Assembly (NCBI GenBank): GCA_033032175.1
Contig: CM065313.1
Span: forward strand, 16,221,327 to 16,285,326
Reading direction: 5' to 3'
Origin: Saturnia japonica
Taxonomy: Eukaryota; Arthropoda; Insecta; Lepidoptera; Saturniidae
Length of the DNA: 64,000 nucleotides
Shown here: positions 1-12,200 of the stretch, piece after piece
Position numbering within the stretch: the stretch's first letter is position 1
How the letters are laid out: the number at the start of each line of letters is the position of its first letter
The notes under the pieces: model-generated
Seen by the model: only the letters and a program-made list of their open reading frames with translations
The model's database searches: none
Told to the model about the DNA's origin: nothing
Translations under genes and position numbers: made by a program

Positions 1-217
1 GTCGACACCCAGCAAGGAGAGACATCGGTGCAGTGGTGGTAAAAGCACTCGCGTAGCGTAGTAGGCAACGTGAGGGCGCAGGGAGGGGTCTCGCAGAAGT
101 TCTTTCGGAGTCCGAGCAAGACGCACGAGTGGTGCTCCTGGTGCTCCGGCCGTCACGAGCCACGATACACGCCAACCGGCACGCGGCACTGCGCGTCTGT
201 CTCGACCTCCTATACGC
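1..217 (-). CDS. REV3L: REV3L exon 17 (partial, cut by window start)
   Basis: Reads [40 protein letters not shown] and [16 protein letters not shown], matching vertebrate GERVPYVIIYGTPGVPLIQL through LPPLARIFSLIGID. Phase follows exon 16 exactly (AT|G). Reading remains open at base 1. The missing part, by family knowledge, holds the two cysteine clusters that bind zinc and the Fe-S/POLD2 contact. Strongly GC-rich. Confidence 0.93.
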
Positions 218-3200
218 CTAGTAAACATTATATTACACTTTTTGGTGTATAACATAATTCCTCTCTCTTTTCTGCAATCTGTGGCAGTGATCTTGTAAAA
301 AGGGGACGGAAATGTGTAATAGGAAGCCGGGGAAGCGCGCGCTACTTTTTTTAATTTTGGATATGAATTTGGTTGCAGATTAGGCCGTCAGATGTGGTAC
401 CAACCCATTTTTCTAGAGGTCGGTACTGTTAGCCAATAGTATGTACGTATGTTTGTCGAGAATGTGAAAGAGAAATAGAGAATCAGAACGCCTCAGCCGT
501 GCACTTAACCTACAGTGTTGTGTATAAAGTGTGCTGTTATATAAACTAATTGATATGTGTAAACTATAATAAATTAATAACTCACGTTATGTTACACATC
601 ATATGCGACTACTGTAAGGATTACTCGTTTTTTTATATGACTATAATTTTCATTCGAACTGCCTATACTGTCAGCCTTAAAGGCCCTCGAGTCATTAAAG
701 CCTTTGACAGCTTCACCGGGCTTGGGGGACTAAGGTGACAAACAAGCGTATGACCTGCCTGTTGATAAACGGTTACTGTAGCTTATAGATTGGCAATAGG
801 TTTATTAAGACGAGACTAAAAACGGTATACACTAGTGCGTGTATAATTTTGTTGATTTCTTTATTATACAAGTTACAACATTCAGCTACAGTAAATGTAA
901 TCACAATTAAACACTATACATTAAATTACACTATAAAACATAAGATTTTGAAAAAATAACCGGGATTTGTTTTGGTCGAGATTTACGTAAGCAGATAACA
1001 CATACCGTATGTGACATACGAAATAGTCTAGTATCGCTATCTTGTTCTAACACAAGCGTATACTATGCTCTTTCTCTTTCGAGTTATCAATCTATGTATA
1101 TACTAGCGGTCACCAAATGGTCGCAATTCGACCAGCGACTTTTTGATCATAGACTTTTTTCTGTTTGACATTTTCAGTATAAACCTTGTAATGTAGTAAA
1201 ACGGCGCAGCGCTGGCTCATTCAGCCCGCAGCCAGCAAGTAACCTGAACGATTGTTAGTCATTTAAATTATAGTGAGGGTGTGTGCGAGATTTTAGACAC
1301 TTGGTAAGTACTAAATAAAATTATTCTGCGTGCCTAAGTCTCGTTCCCTCATCTAAGTGAAAGTGTTATAATATTTCCAGGGTTTAGTCTCAGAGGGTTC
1401 GTGCTGCGCGTCTGCGCAACTTGATTCGTTACCGCTTTCTCGAACCATCGCGCTTGCAGTTTTTATAAAAAACCTCGGTAAACAATTAGCTTATTATCGT
1501 TCGTTTGTCTTGAACATTATTAGCTGCCTGCCGCCTTTTTAAAAATAGTTTACGTTGTTTTCCTAAATTCTCACTTATTCCTCTCAATTCGTATTAATTT
1601 CAATTAAACCTATTTGACTTATACATTTTAAAACACAGGCGACCTTTGGTCAGGCTAGGCTCAGATCGCCCGGATTAATTTTCGTTTCGCTTGAATTAAA
1701 AACTATCTACGATAAATAAAATCATATGTAAATTTAGGTGAAAACAAGCCATCTCGGGGAAGGGTTTTTAACCGGTTATTTCACGATGCGTTCCAGGTGG
1801 AACGGGGTTTTTTTATTTGGACGCAGCTGCTGCCATGCTAGCTAGCTGCCTGTTTCGCAGCCCCGCCGTCAGCAGGCGCCGCGTAACCGAGAGCCAACGT
1901 TGCCGCTTCACGGATTCGCAGCTATTTTAATCTTAATTATTTTATTTATTCATTATCGCCACGAAAACTGCCTACCGATAGTCGGATTGCCGCGATACCC
2001 CAAAAAAAGAATATTCCCTTCGGGTACTTCTTTTCTTTTCCTTTTTTTTTTACCTATAATGTAATCGCTTTGTGTTAAGTATTTCTAAGGTAAATAATCC
2101 GTCTTACTTTTTTTAAATTAATAAATTTCTTGTTAACTTTGCCTTTTGTTTCTTTTTTACAACCCTAGGGCCAAAGCTTAACCAACTTAAACAAAGAATA
2201 TTATATCACTTGCCGTCAATTCTCATTTTGTGACAATGGCAATATTATGGGGGGTCTAAGTTCAATGGCACTTGCGGGTTAGAAATCGAAGTATTATTTA
2301 ATTTAATCTAATGTATTAGTAACAGATATTATATTTAAATTTCAGCTTTCTGCACTCCTTCTCCATATAAGCTTTAACCATGCCAAATTTTACAGTCTTC
2401 CGTGCACGCAATACGCTTAAAAAGTTTTCCGAAGTTTTCTCCTCACATATTAATATACAGATTAAACCTATGCTGTAATGGAAGCTTGTAACACCAGAGG
2501 TATCACTAACGCATTGTCGACCTTGAACCCATCTTCTCCAAGGAGCTCTGGAAATCCTATTCATCGTACGAACATAACCCAAGATTATCTGGCTGCGACC
2601 TTCTGTGGGGTGGACGTATTCCACCAGTCGGGCTGCCTTAAGTAGAGAGAAACCTTCAAAGATTACTCTGTCCTCTACATCTCTTAAAAATAGATATTCC
2701 AAAAATATATACTTACACATAATATTATCTATAGTTCTGTCTGTACATCTAATTTTTTCTCGAAACGTCCAGACAAACTTCGTATTTTTATAAAGAACAC
2801 TGATCAGTAATCTGACATTTTTTTGTCTGCCTGTCTGTTTGTATTTCTGGATTTAACTCAAAAACGGTTAGACCAATTTCTATGAAATTTTGTACACATT
2901 TAGGTACTTTTTGTACTACCTTAGGAGCGGAGCAATTATTAGTTATAGCCATGTGGTACGGTGCGAGCCATCGGGTAGGGGTCCGAGGGTGGCTTGGCCG
3001 CTCGACGAGAACCGAGCATTATCGATAAGGGACGAACTGGGTACAAATTAAAAATACTGTTTACACCGAAGTATTGTAAGTTTTATATAAATAAATAAAA
3101 ATTAATCGCAAGTGAAATCACCTAGCGCTTTTAATATATTATTAGCTAACCCTGAAAGGTATCGAAGTGAATCACTATATCGAGAATTTTAAGGGGATCA

Positions 3201-6200
3201 CAAAGCAGGCGAGGTGAAGAAAGACAGAAGTTAGCTTACATTGCGATTTCTTTGGGTGGAGCGGTGGCTGCTGGTCGGTATCCGGCGGGACCATGGTATT
3301 CGCGTGTAAACAGTAGCTGGTGGGACGGTAGCGACCCCTCGGCTAATCGCGACAGTACAGCCTGCACACGTCTTTTCACTCGGGACATATCCCCAGTGCT
3401 GAATAACTCGCAGAGGGATTCTCGAAGTAGCTACAATAAGTTCGAATTTTTTACAAAACTACTTACAATGTAAAGTTGGCTTTTTTACATACGGCTTTAT
3501 TCATTGAAGGATGCGATATGTTAGAAAACATAGTTGTTTATTGTGTTCGTCTCTGGAATTTATTGAATATTACATATATGTGGGACGTAGACAAAGAAAA
3601 ACACTAATTAACTGGAAAACGTCTTTACTATGGGAATACACAAACAATTCGTCTTAAAATCACAATCTTACAACAGTTACAAAACACACCGTCTTCACCC
3701 AAACGTCATTCTTCAATCTCCCGTGTCGCCACCTATCTTATTATCGACGCAAGTTTCTTTTTTTTTTAATTCGGCATCTAAACTTTTGCCATCATCCCAC
3801 ATATATGTAAATTTTATTGTTATACCCATGGGTAGTAAAAACACCGTTAGATTTTACGTAAATAATTAGGTGCCCTATCCCGCGATCTAACTAATTCCCT
3901 AATCCTACGAGAATTCGAACTAACTAAACGTATACTCATATGCACGTTCCCCTCCTCCTGGGAGGAAGGAGTGGACCATGCGTATGTGTATTTAATAATC
4001 GGAATGGTTTTTCTACACTAACTAGCGCATTAGTCTAACTAGCGCAAAAAAAGAAGAAAAAAGGTCCCTTACAGACCTATGTGCCTGTGTGGTGTGCACG
4101 TGTGTGTGTTCATACGGGTGTAATGTTGTATGTGGGTAGCTAAGTGTTGCACGTATAGTGTCACTTTGTATCGCGCGGGCGGCTGCCTGACCCAAGGGCT
4201 TCACACCGAGGAACGGACCTAGGCTTGGGTTGCCGCTAGAGAGGGTGGACGTGACGGGTGTGCGGGAGCGAAGTTAACCGCCCGTCCTCTGCGGAGAGAA
4301 CGGTGGTTACGCGGGCGTGGGCGGTGGCACGCTCTGTTTGGAGAGACGGTGGCGTAGAACGCGTTAGCTGTTTCGGTTTGGTCGAGCGGGTCAGTGAATA
4401 TATTACGCGGCCGGCGTTTTCTCCGGCAGGCGTTGGGGTCGGGAACATACGAAGCTGCCGCTTTTATTAAGGGATTAGCGTGGTTCGACGCGGTGTCGAA
4501 ATAAGAGCGAGAAAGGTGTTTGGCATAGGCATGTATCGAAGGAAGGTCCATATCTCTATGGAGATCCTCCATACGAACATACCAAGGGGGCCGATAAGGC
4601 GGTGAAGAAACTTATTCTGGATGGCTTGTAAGCGTTCCCAATTATATTTTGACATATGTGCGAACACAACGCAGCTATATGTCATAATCGGTCGGATGCA
4701 CATCTTGTAGAGCGTAAGCTTGCGTCTCGTGGACATTTTGCTTGCAGCACATAACAGAGGATGCAATCGGGCGAGGGTCCAGGCGGCCCTTTTCCTAACC
4801 AGAGTGATGTGGCGTATAAAGGAGAGTCTACTATCTAGGGTTACACCTAGATATTTGGTCTCCTTTACCCAGGGGATCGGATTACCGAAGAGTTCAAGGG
4901 GATGATCCTTGAGTTTTTTCGGTATCTGTGAGGCGGTTTGGTCGAAGAGCACCGCTGCGCTCTTCGTGGGGTTTATGGCTATTCGCCAGTCGTTAAACCA
5001 CTTCCCGAGAGTGGTCACGGCTCTTTGGATTCTACATTTGAAGTTTCTCGTTTGACTTTGAGAGGAGTATATGACTGTATCGTCAGCGTATAAGCCTACC
5101 TCAACTTTCGCTTGAAGTTTTGGTAGGTCACTGACGTACAGATTGAAAAGGCTAGGAGCCAGGATGGAACCTTGGGGGACGCCTGAGCGTATGGGATGGG
5201 GTGTGGATAGTTCACCTTCCACTCTGTAGCGAAAGGTGCGGTCTTTGAGGTAATCGCTGATGATTTTAACTAATCTATCGGGGACTTCGCGGGAGTACAG
5301 CTTATAGACTAATCCTTCGTGCCAGACCTTATCAAAGGCCTTGGCTACGTCGAAAAAGACTGCCAGTCCTGGCTCGAAATCAGGCACGCTTATATACCAA
5401 AATAGAACGAGTTTCGAAATCACTAGAACGGACTTGAACTTTACGTCGTTGTTTAGAAGTGGGAGTGTTCTATTTTTAGACTATTGCTTTTTGGATGAAA
5501 CAATCAAAACGATAAACTTTGAATGTGTGAGTGAACTATAGTGCGTTTTTAGTACCTACGACTATACTCGATGCTTCGATTGGATTCTAGACATATTCGA
5601 ATATTTCGATTGTATTTTTTTTCTGTTTTTACTCAGATTGTAACAATATTTAGAATATGCAATTAAAAGTTATAAATATATCACTCCTCACCTTGACTCC
5701 GGCAGGACAGCCATCTCTTCTGACAGTTTCTATCCCTTTAGCTTCATAAATAGGATTCTCCTGATCCAGGCTTTCGTACATATATCCTACGTAACGTTTT
5801 TTTGTTTGAAGTATACACGGCTGGTAAACCTATTGTGAAAATAATAATCAACATTACTTTTTATTTATAGTAGCACGGCAAATTACTGGTTACCCATCCA
5901 CTGTTTCCGGAACGTGACCTCCATGGTTGTCCTGATTGAATTGGACACAACTGTCGTATTTTCCACAAACTGATTATTTCGTGAGTCACACATTTCTCGC
6001 TTAATATTTAATTATGATTTTGTTTTAGCTTTTTGTTATTATTGTAAATAAACTTATGTTAGCAGGTAAATCATTCCTCGTAATATTAGCCACTGAATCG
6101 TTGGCAAACTGGGAATGATAAAAAGTTTCGTTAGGTAACTGGATATATATTGGGAGAGTATAAATTTAGATTGAAACAGAACTGAAGAAGATAACTCAAG

Positions 6201-9200
6201 AAAAGGAAGGACACAGTATAGGATAAACTCACCCTGGGAATGATGAAAATATTACATTACAGCTGGATATAATTGTTGGGTGAAAACAAATACATGCGTG
6301 AGTTTAAATTTAGATTAGCACAAGAGTAAAAGTGATACTAGAAAAGGAAGAATCCAGTAATGGATAAACCCAAGCTACGAATGATAGCTTTAAGAACAAT
6401 CTTGTTAACTAACTAATGTTGAGACAATAATTTATTATCGTTTAAAATTTTGTATTGAATTCGCGAATCGGGAAAAATTACTGTGGTAAAATTACCTTTT
6501 CAAACTTTAGAGCGACAGGCGAAGGATTGTCTGCAGTAACGGCGTCGGCAATTTCTTGCCCGATTTCAAATGCTTCAGCACGAGTGCCACCTGGCACGAG
6601 AACAAACATTGAGTCCGTATCGCCATACACAACCTAAGTGTACAAAAAAACAAACGAAATTTTATTATTATAGATTTATTACATTTATTGTGTATATATT
6701 ATCTACACAAATAACTTTTCGCTATACAAAATTCCATATAAACTCTAGTTTACTGGCAATCTCTACAAGCATATACCGCCAGGCTAACCGCCGGAATAGT
6801 CTCTATCCAGTAGCCTTTTTAACAGACTTCAAAAAAAGGAGAAAGTTCTCAATTCGATTGTAAATTTTGTTATAGATGTTCAGGCATAACTTCTTTGTTT
6901 ATGTATCGATTTAGATAATTATTTTTTTCATTTGAAAGGGGCTACCTCAAAGAGGGTCTATTTTAATTTCATTGGCATTGGAAATTCGACTTCAGTTACA
7001 CCAGGGAGGTCCTCAAAATAATATAAGTTGGTTTTCTTTTTTGTTAAAAATGTTTTTGTTTAGTTAAATCTAAGGCTCACAACAGTATATATTAGAATTT
7101 TCAGAGAATTAGATTTTCTGTTTTTGTTTTTTAATTCTCTCTTACCTAACATCATTTAGATTTCTAAGTAAACAAAAGCGCATCGCGGCGCCTCTGCTAA
7201 ATCTCTGCAGCGCCCCAGGGTGCGACAGTGCATAATTTGGGAACATTTGCGCTAAACTAATTGAAAAAATTAAAAAGATACATTCAAATATCAGAAAAAG
7301 AAATCAATAATTTAAGCTAGTTTACTAAACTTTTGCTATAGGTGTAAATCCAATAACTTACTTTGACATTCCACTTGCTATTACTCTGAACTAATTTAAT
7401 AGCCCTCTCTAGTGTTTCTCTTGCTTTGGCGACTACGCTATCACCTACTTCAACACAGGGCATGCGTCCACTAAAATTTGCTGACGTGTAACCGTATGTC
7501 ACGTTGGCTATAAGTTTTAAACCTGCAATAATATCAGTAAAAAATAGCGGGAATTGTGCTAAAATTAGGCTTACAACACTTATAAATAGAGAACTGGCAA
7601 ATATTTCAACAAAACTAAGGGATCATTATGAACCTTAAAATAACTTTCGATAGTGCGATTTGCGAAAAGGTACTAATCTAATTTAGTTAAAAATCTAACT
7701 AAAGTATCTCGATTGAAAGAGCTTTTTAACTTTTTCATCAGTTTGCATCTTCATACTCTTTTTAACAGCTCTATAGAAAAGGTGGTAAAACAACTGAAAA
7801 ATAAGTCAACCGGAACTAAAAATTGCATTTTGAACTTTAACATCACTTTCGATAATAAGATTCGTGATAGGAGAAAGATTGAAATTCCAATTTATCTAAA
7901 AATTCTTACCCAGTTGTCTCGAGTGCATGGCCTTCTTAACTGTTTCATCAGTTTGCATCTTCATGCTCTTTTTAACGGCTTGTCTGGCGGCGAGAATCCT
8001 TCTTAAAAGCGCTGGCAGTACGCCTCGACGAACAGATGGCTTTACAAATCCAACTCCAATTGGTGACCAATTAACTAAATCATTTTTTGCTAGAGCTTCT
8101 AACTTTGTTTTCGGAATCTTAAGGCGCCACGTTCCGAATTCGTAAGCTGAATCACTAAAAATTAATATAAATATGGAATTTAGATTTTAAGAAACATTAA
8201 TAAACTGGATAATAAAGTAGTAAATAATCTAAAATAGAAATAGTAACAAAAAAAATTTAAAAATCAATTTATACAGACATCTGGAGCCGAGGAGTTTTCG
8301 AGTGGCAAGTGTCAACCTAAAGAAGTAGCGTGGACTAATGTTGCGGATGATGCGTAGAGGCTAGATGTGAGTAATGCAAGACCGGCCGTTACGACAAAAA
8401 TATAGAGAGTGTTCTGCAGTAAATGTCTATCGACTGAGACGATGTACATTCATCAAGCCAACTTGTACTTAATATGATAAGGAATCTATGCTTACAATAA
8501 TAATAAAAAATATGATAATTCTTACCCAGTTATGTTTTGAACTCTTCCGATACAAGTAGAGAAACAATAATTGTAAGCTATCATCATTGAAGGATACAAA
8601 CTTTGAAAATCCAGAACAATAACAGGGTCAGCGTAAAACCGAGATTCTGTAAAAAAAAAAAAATTTTATATTTGTTTATCAGACTTAAATAGAATTAGGC
8701 AAGATTGTGCATAAATTATTCTTTAAATAATAAATAAATGCATTTTTTTTATTAAATTAATTATACACGCAATACCTGCGCTATTTTTCATACACCACTA
8801 CTTTCTTATGAAGCACTGGATATACTCACCTGGTTCAAATATTAGTGGAAGACACTCCGGCGCACGCATTTTGGTCCTCTGTTTGACTGTAGGTGAAAGT
8901 GCTATAAGGTTAAGAGGCCTAGCCGCTCGCAACATTAATGATTCCACACGGAATTGAGATCCTCTAGATAACACCTCCCACCATTGGAGACCAAATAATC
9001 TAGCCAGTTCTGATGTCCTATCTACGAAATTAATGTCATGAAAAGTATAAAGTAAAACGATGCCAATACCAATGACATACAAATTTTGGCTGCAAATAAG
9101 TATACCAATAGAAATATCATATATTTTTATAGATACTTAAAAATAATGTGATATTATGTTATGTGAATTAGTAAATAAGTAAGCAAAACCAAAGGCCTTA

Positions 9201-12200
9201 TTTTATTTTCATACTAGCGGTGTGCCCGCGACTCCGCACGCTTTTATAGTTATGCAATAATTATTTACATCCCGTAACTTTATTTTTACCCATATTTTTG
9301 ACAATTCATATGCCGTATCAATTGAGGAATGGCGCGTAATTCCTGTGTACAATTTTCTTCAAATAATTCTTTTTATTTCTTTCTTACCAAAAGCACAAAT
9401 ATGAATATCCCTAATTTGAGACATGACTGGTTCTTCATACAAACTTTCATCCAAGTTTTATTTTCACCATATGTGGAATAACACAATGAAATAATTCACT
9501 TGTAGTAAAACAGTATAATCCAGATAACTTACAATAGGTATATCGCTTAGAATATATAAACTCCCGCGAGCCGCGATTGACAGCACACGTCATATTTCTA
9601 TCATAAAATAAAACAGTAATTATGCCGTACTGCGTAGTTAAAGAGTTTAAAAACACTTCAGCCAATCTTAAAAAGAATACTGGACTATAATTTAATACGT
9701 AAATATTAGAAATACAATACATTTCTTATTAAGTATAGCAATGTCAATAAATCAACAAACCAGATTGACAATCAACAAACTGGTTGGTATGGCAGCCGAT
9801 GTCATATCACCATTATCGCGCATACACATTTAATGTTCCCATATTATGTTTATAGATACATTCATCCCCTATTTTCTACCCTTAAAGTTTTAGTTTCGCT
9901 ACAAAAAGTACCCTATGTCCTTCCTTTCCCAAGGCCTCATTTATTAAAATTGGTTCAGCGGTCTAAGAGTGAAAACGTAACAGACAGACAGACACAGTTA
10001 CTTTCGCATTTATAATATTAGTATGGATTATGTGTGATAAATATAAGAATATTGGTAATGGAATACCATTTAATATCAATAATATATTCAGCATTGAAAG
10101 CATCATATTGTACAATATTACGTTATTAAATAAAGAAATGGAAGATATTTTTACTCACTAATGATGTCTAGTTTTTCCAACATCCTTACTGTTCCAGATA
10201 ATCTCATCAAATAGTAATCTATAGGTATCCATCTGAATATCCTTGATTCATTAGACCACCATTCGGACAACTGAGCATAACTGTATGTTGGCACTCTCTC
10301 CTTTAACACTTCATACATACAATTTTCAAAACTATAACTAGATAACGCAAGTTCATGACGAAGTAAGCGCCAAACATTGAATATCACTCTACCTATAATC
10401 CGTCCCTCTAAATCCCTGTCATCATTACGCCACCGCTTTTGACGATATTTCTCTGTTATTCGTGATATATCAGCCACTATATCCACACCCAATAATTGAG
10501 CTCTTTCAAAAACATATCCCCAAGAGTTCATTTCTATTTCATAACCGCATAATATGTCAGGATCATGTCCTCTCACTAATTCAATTAACTTTTCAATAAT
10601 CTCACATTCGTTATTTACATAAGTTACAGCTATATTTTGAACACACCTATCTAAATATTTCAATGAATCACTTTCATCAATTACTAAAATTCCTGTATAT
10701 GATTTTGGTAGAAAATGACCTGGAGAACAATCATTTGTCACAGTGTAAAATACTGCTTCAATTGCATCAAGCACTGGATCCGGATGTAATTCTCCTCTAA
10801 CAGATGTATATACTTCAATAATCATTAATGTGAGAAAATTTACCTGCAATAGAAAAATAAAATTGTACTGTACAAGTAACACATATTTTAAAATGCTACA
10901 TACAATTACATTTAATTACTTTTCTAGAAACAATCTAATAATCAATATGAAAATAAAATTATTTAAATGAAAGCTTACATCTAATGTTGATGCTTCCGTG
11001 CATATATTTTCTTTCCCATTTTCATGACTCCCAAAACAGAGGAATGATCCGTCAGGCTGCATTGTGATTTGTAGAGTATTTATATTATTCTCCTATCATA
11101 AACAATACATAAAATATTTAAATAAATTTACAAGAGAAAAATAAATAAAGCCAGTGCTACATTTTTTAAAGTTACCTGTCCACTATTTTCTTCCGAAATA
11201 CTGTTATCAATTGCATCTTCATTTAGCCCTAAAGCTTGAGAGTTTTCTAATACATCTTCATTTATATTAATATCAATAGCTTGTTGTGAAATATCTTTTT
11301 TTTTTAATACTGATTCATTAGCTTTTTCTTTTAACCATTTTTCAATCATTTTTCGCCTTGGAGCCCTTTTGACTGGTTCCAATACATATTTCCTATTTCC
11401 TGCTAATAATAACTTTAAATAATCAGGTTTTGAAGTATCCTGTGACATTTGATTTGTTTGTAAAAATAACAATTGCCTCCATTCTTCTATACTTGTTATA
11501 TTTAATACTTTATCAAATGGTTTCTGATCTCGTGACAGCTTACTTTGCAATTTTAACATTGTTTGGCCAATTTCTACTTTGTCTCCTACGTCTTTATAGT
11601 CAGAAAAAAAAGGTTGTAGATTTTTTACTTTAGGTATTTTGTTAATTTGTAGACTAGATGCTACGTAACTTCTAAGTGGAGGTTTAATTTTAGAAGTTAT
11701 TATTTTAAAATTTATTTCTTTTTCATGATTGACCCTTGTAATGTGTCCTAATTGATCACCATTTTCCTCAGAATATTTTTGATAATTTTCTACTTGAAAT
11801 GGACTGAATCCTTTATTCGCTTGGTAAATATGTTCTTGAGACTTTTGTGTACTATCATTATCACTTAAGGATTTATTAAATATCTTTGAGTTATTGTAAA
11901 AGCTTACTATGCCTGATTGACTACCATTAAATGAAATATCTGAATCATTTAAATTACTTGGAATTAAGTCATTTTCAATTTTAACATGAGCAGTTGACGG
12001 CCCTGCGACTGGCGTATGTTTCTGCTTCAAATCATATATTTCAGAACATTTCAATTGGAAATCATTATGTTTCTGTGTTATCACATCAACTAAATTCGTA
12101 ATAGAGATATCTTCAACACCAGTTTCCAAAATACTGGGTTGTTGTAACTTTATGCTCTTTTTTAAATGTAATTTAGATATATTATCTATTATTTCTCGTG

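Larger units (their letters stand above)
218..3239 (-). other. REV3L intron 16
   Basis: Three-kilobase intron. It holds a minus-strand Jockey-tail fragment (660-737), a lepidopteran dispersed repeat (about 2,310-2,700) and an RTE-tail fragment (about 2,810-2,905). The stretch 740-2,300 shows no coding exon on either strand; it is AT-rich apart from a GC-richer patch at 1,790-1,930. Confidence 0.7.

Noticed and set aside
1200..2000. Non-coding first exon or LTR, because of a good GTAAGT donor at about 1,303 and GC-richer patches
   Set aside because: No protein, LTR boundary, duplication or partner exon could be found; left as unassigned intron.
2316..2720. 134-codon minus-strand open frame
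   Set aside because: Lies in a sequence I recognise as a dispersed lepidopteran repeat and has no gene-like conservation; it is not a REV3L exon, since exons 16 and 17 join directly across it.
4219..4572. Frame of 117 codons as a separate gene
   Set aside because: It is the C-terminal part of the Jockey reverse transcriptase protein displaced by a frameshift.
5423..5655. Possible LTR ending GTAACAATATTTAG, like the end at 36,015
   Set aside because: Only the terminal 14 bases match the 35,580-36,015 LTR; no TG start or duplication could be found.
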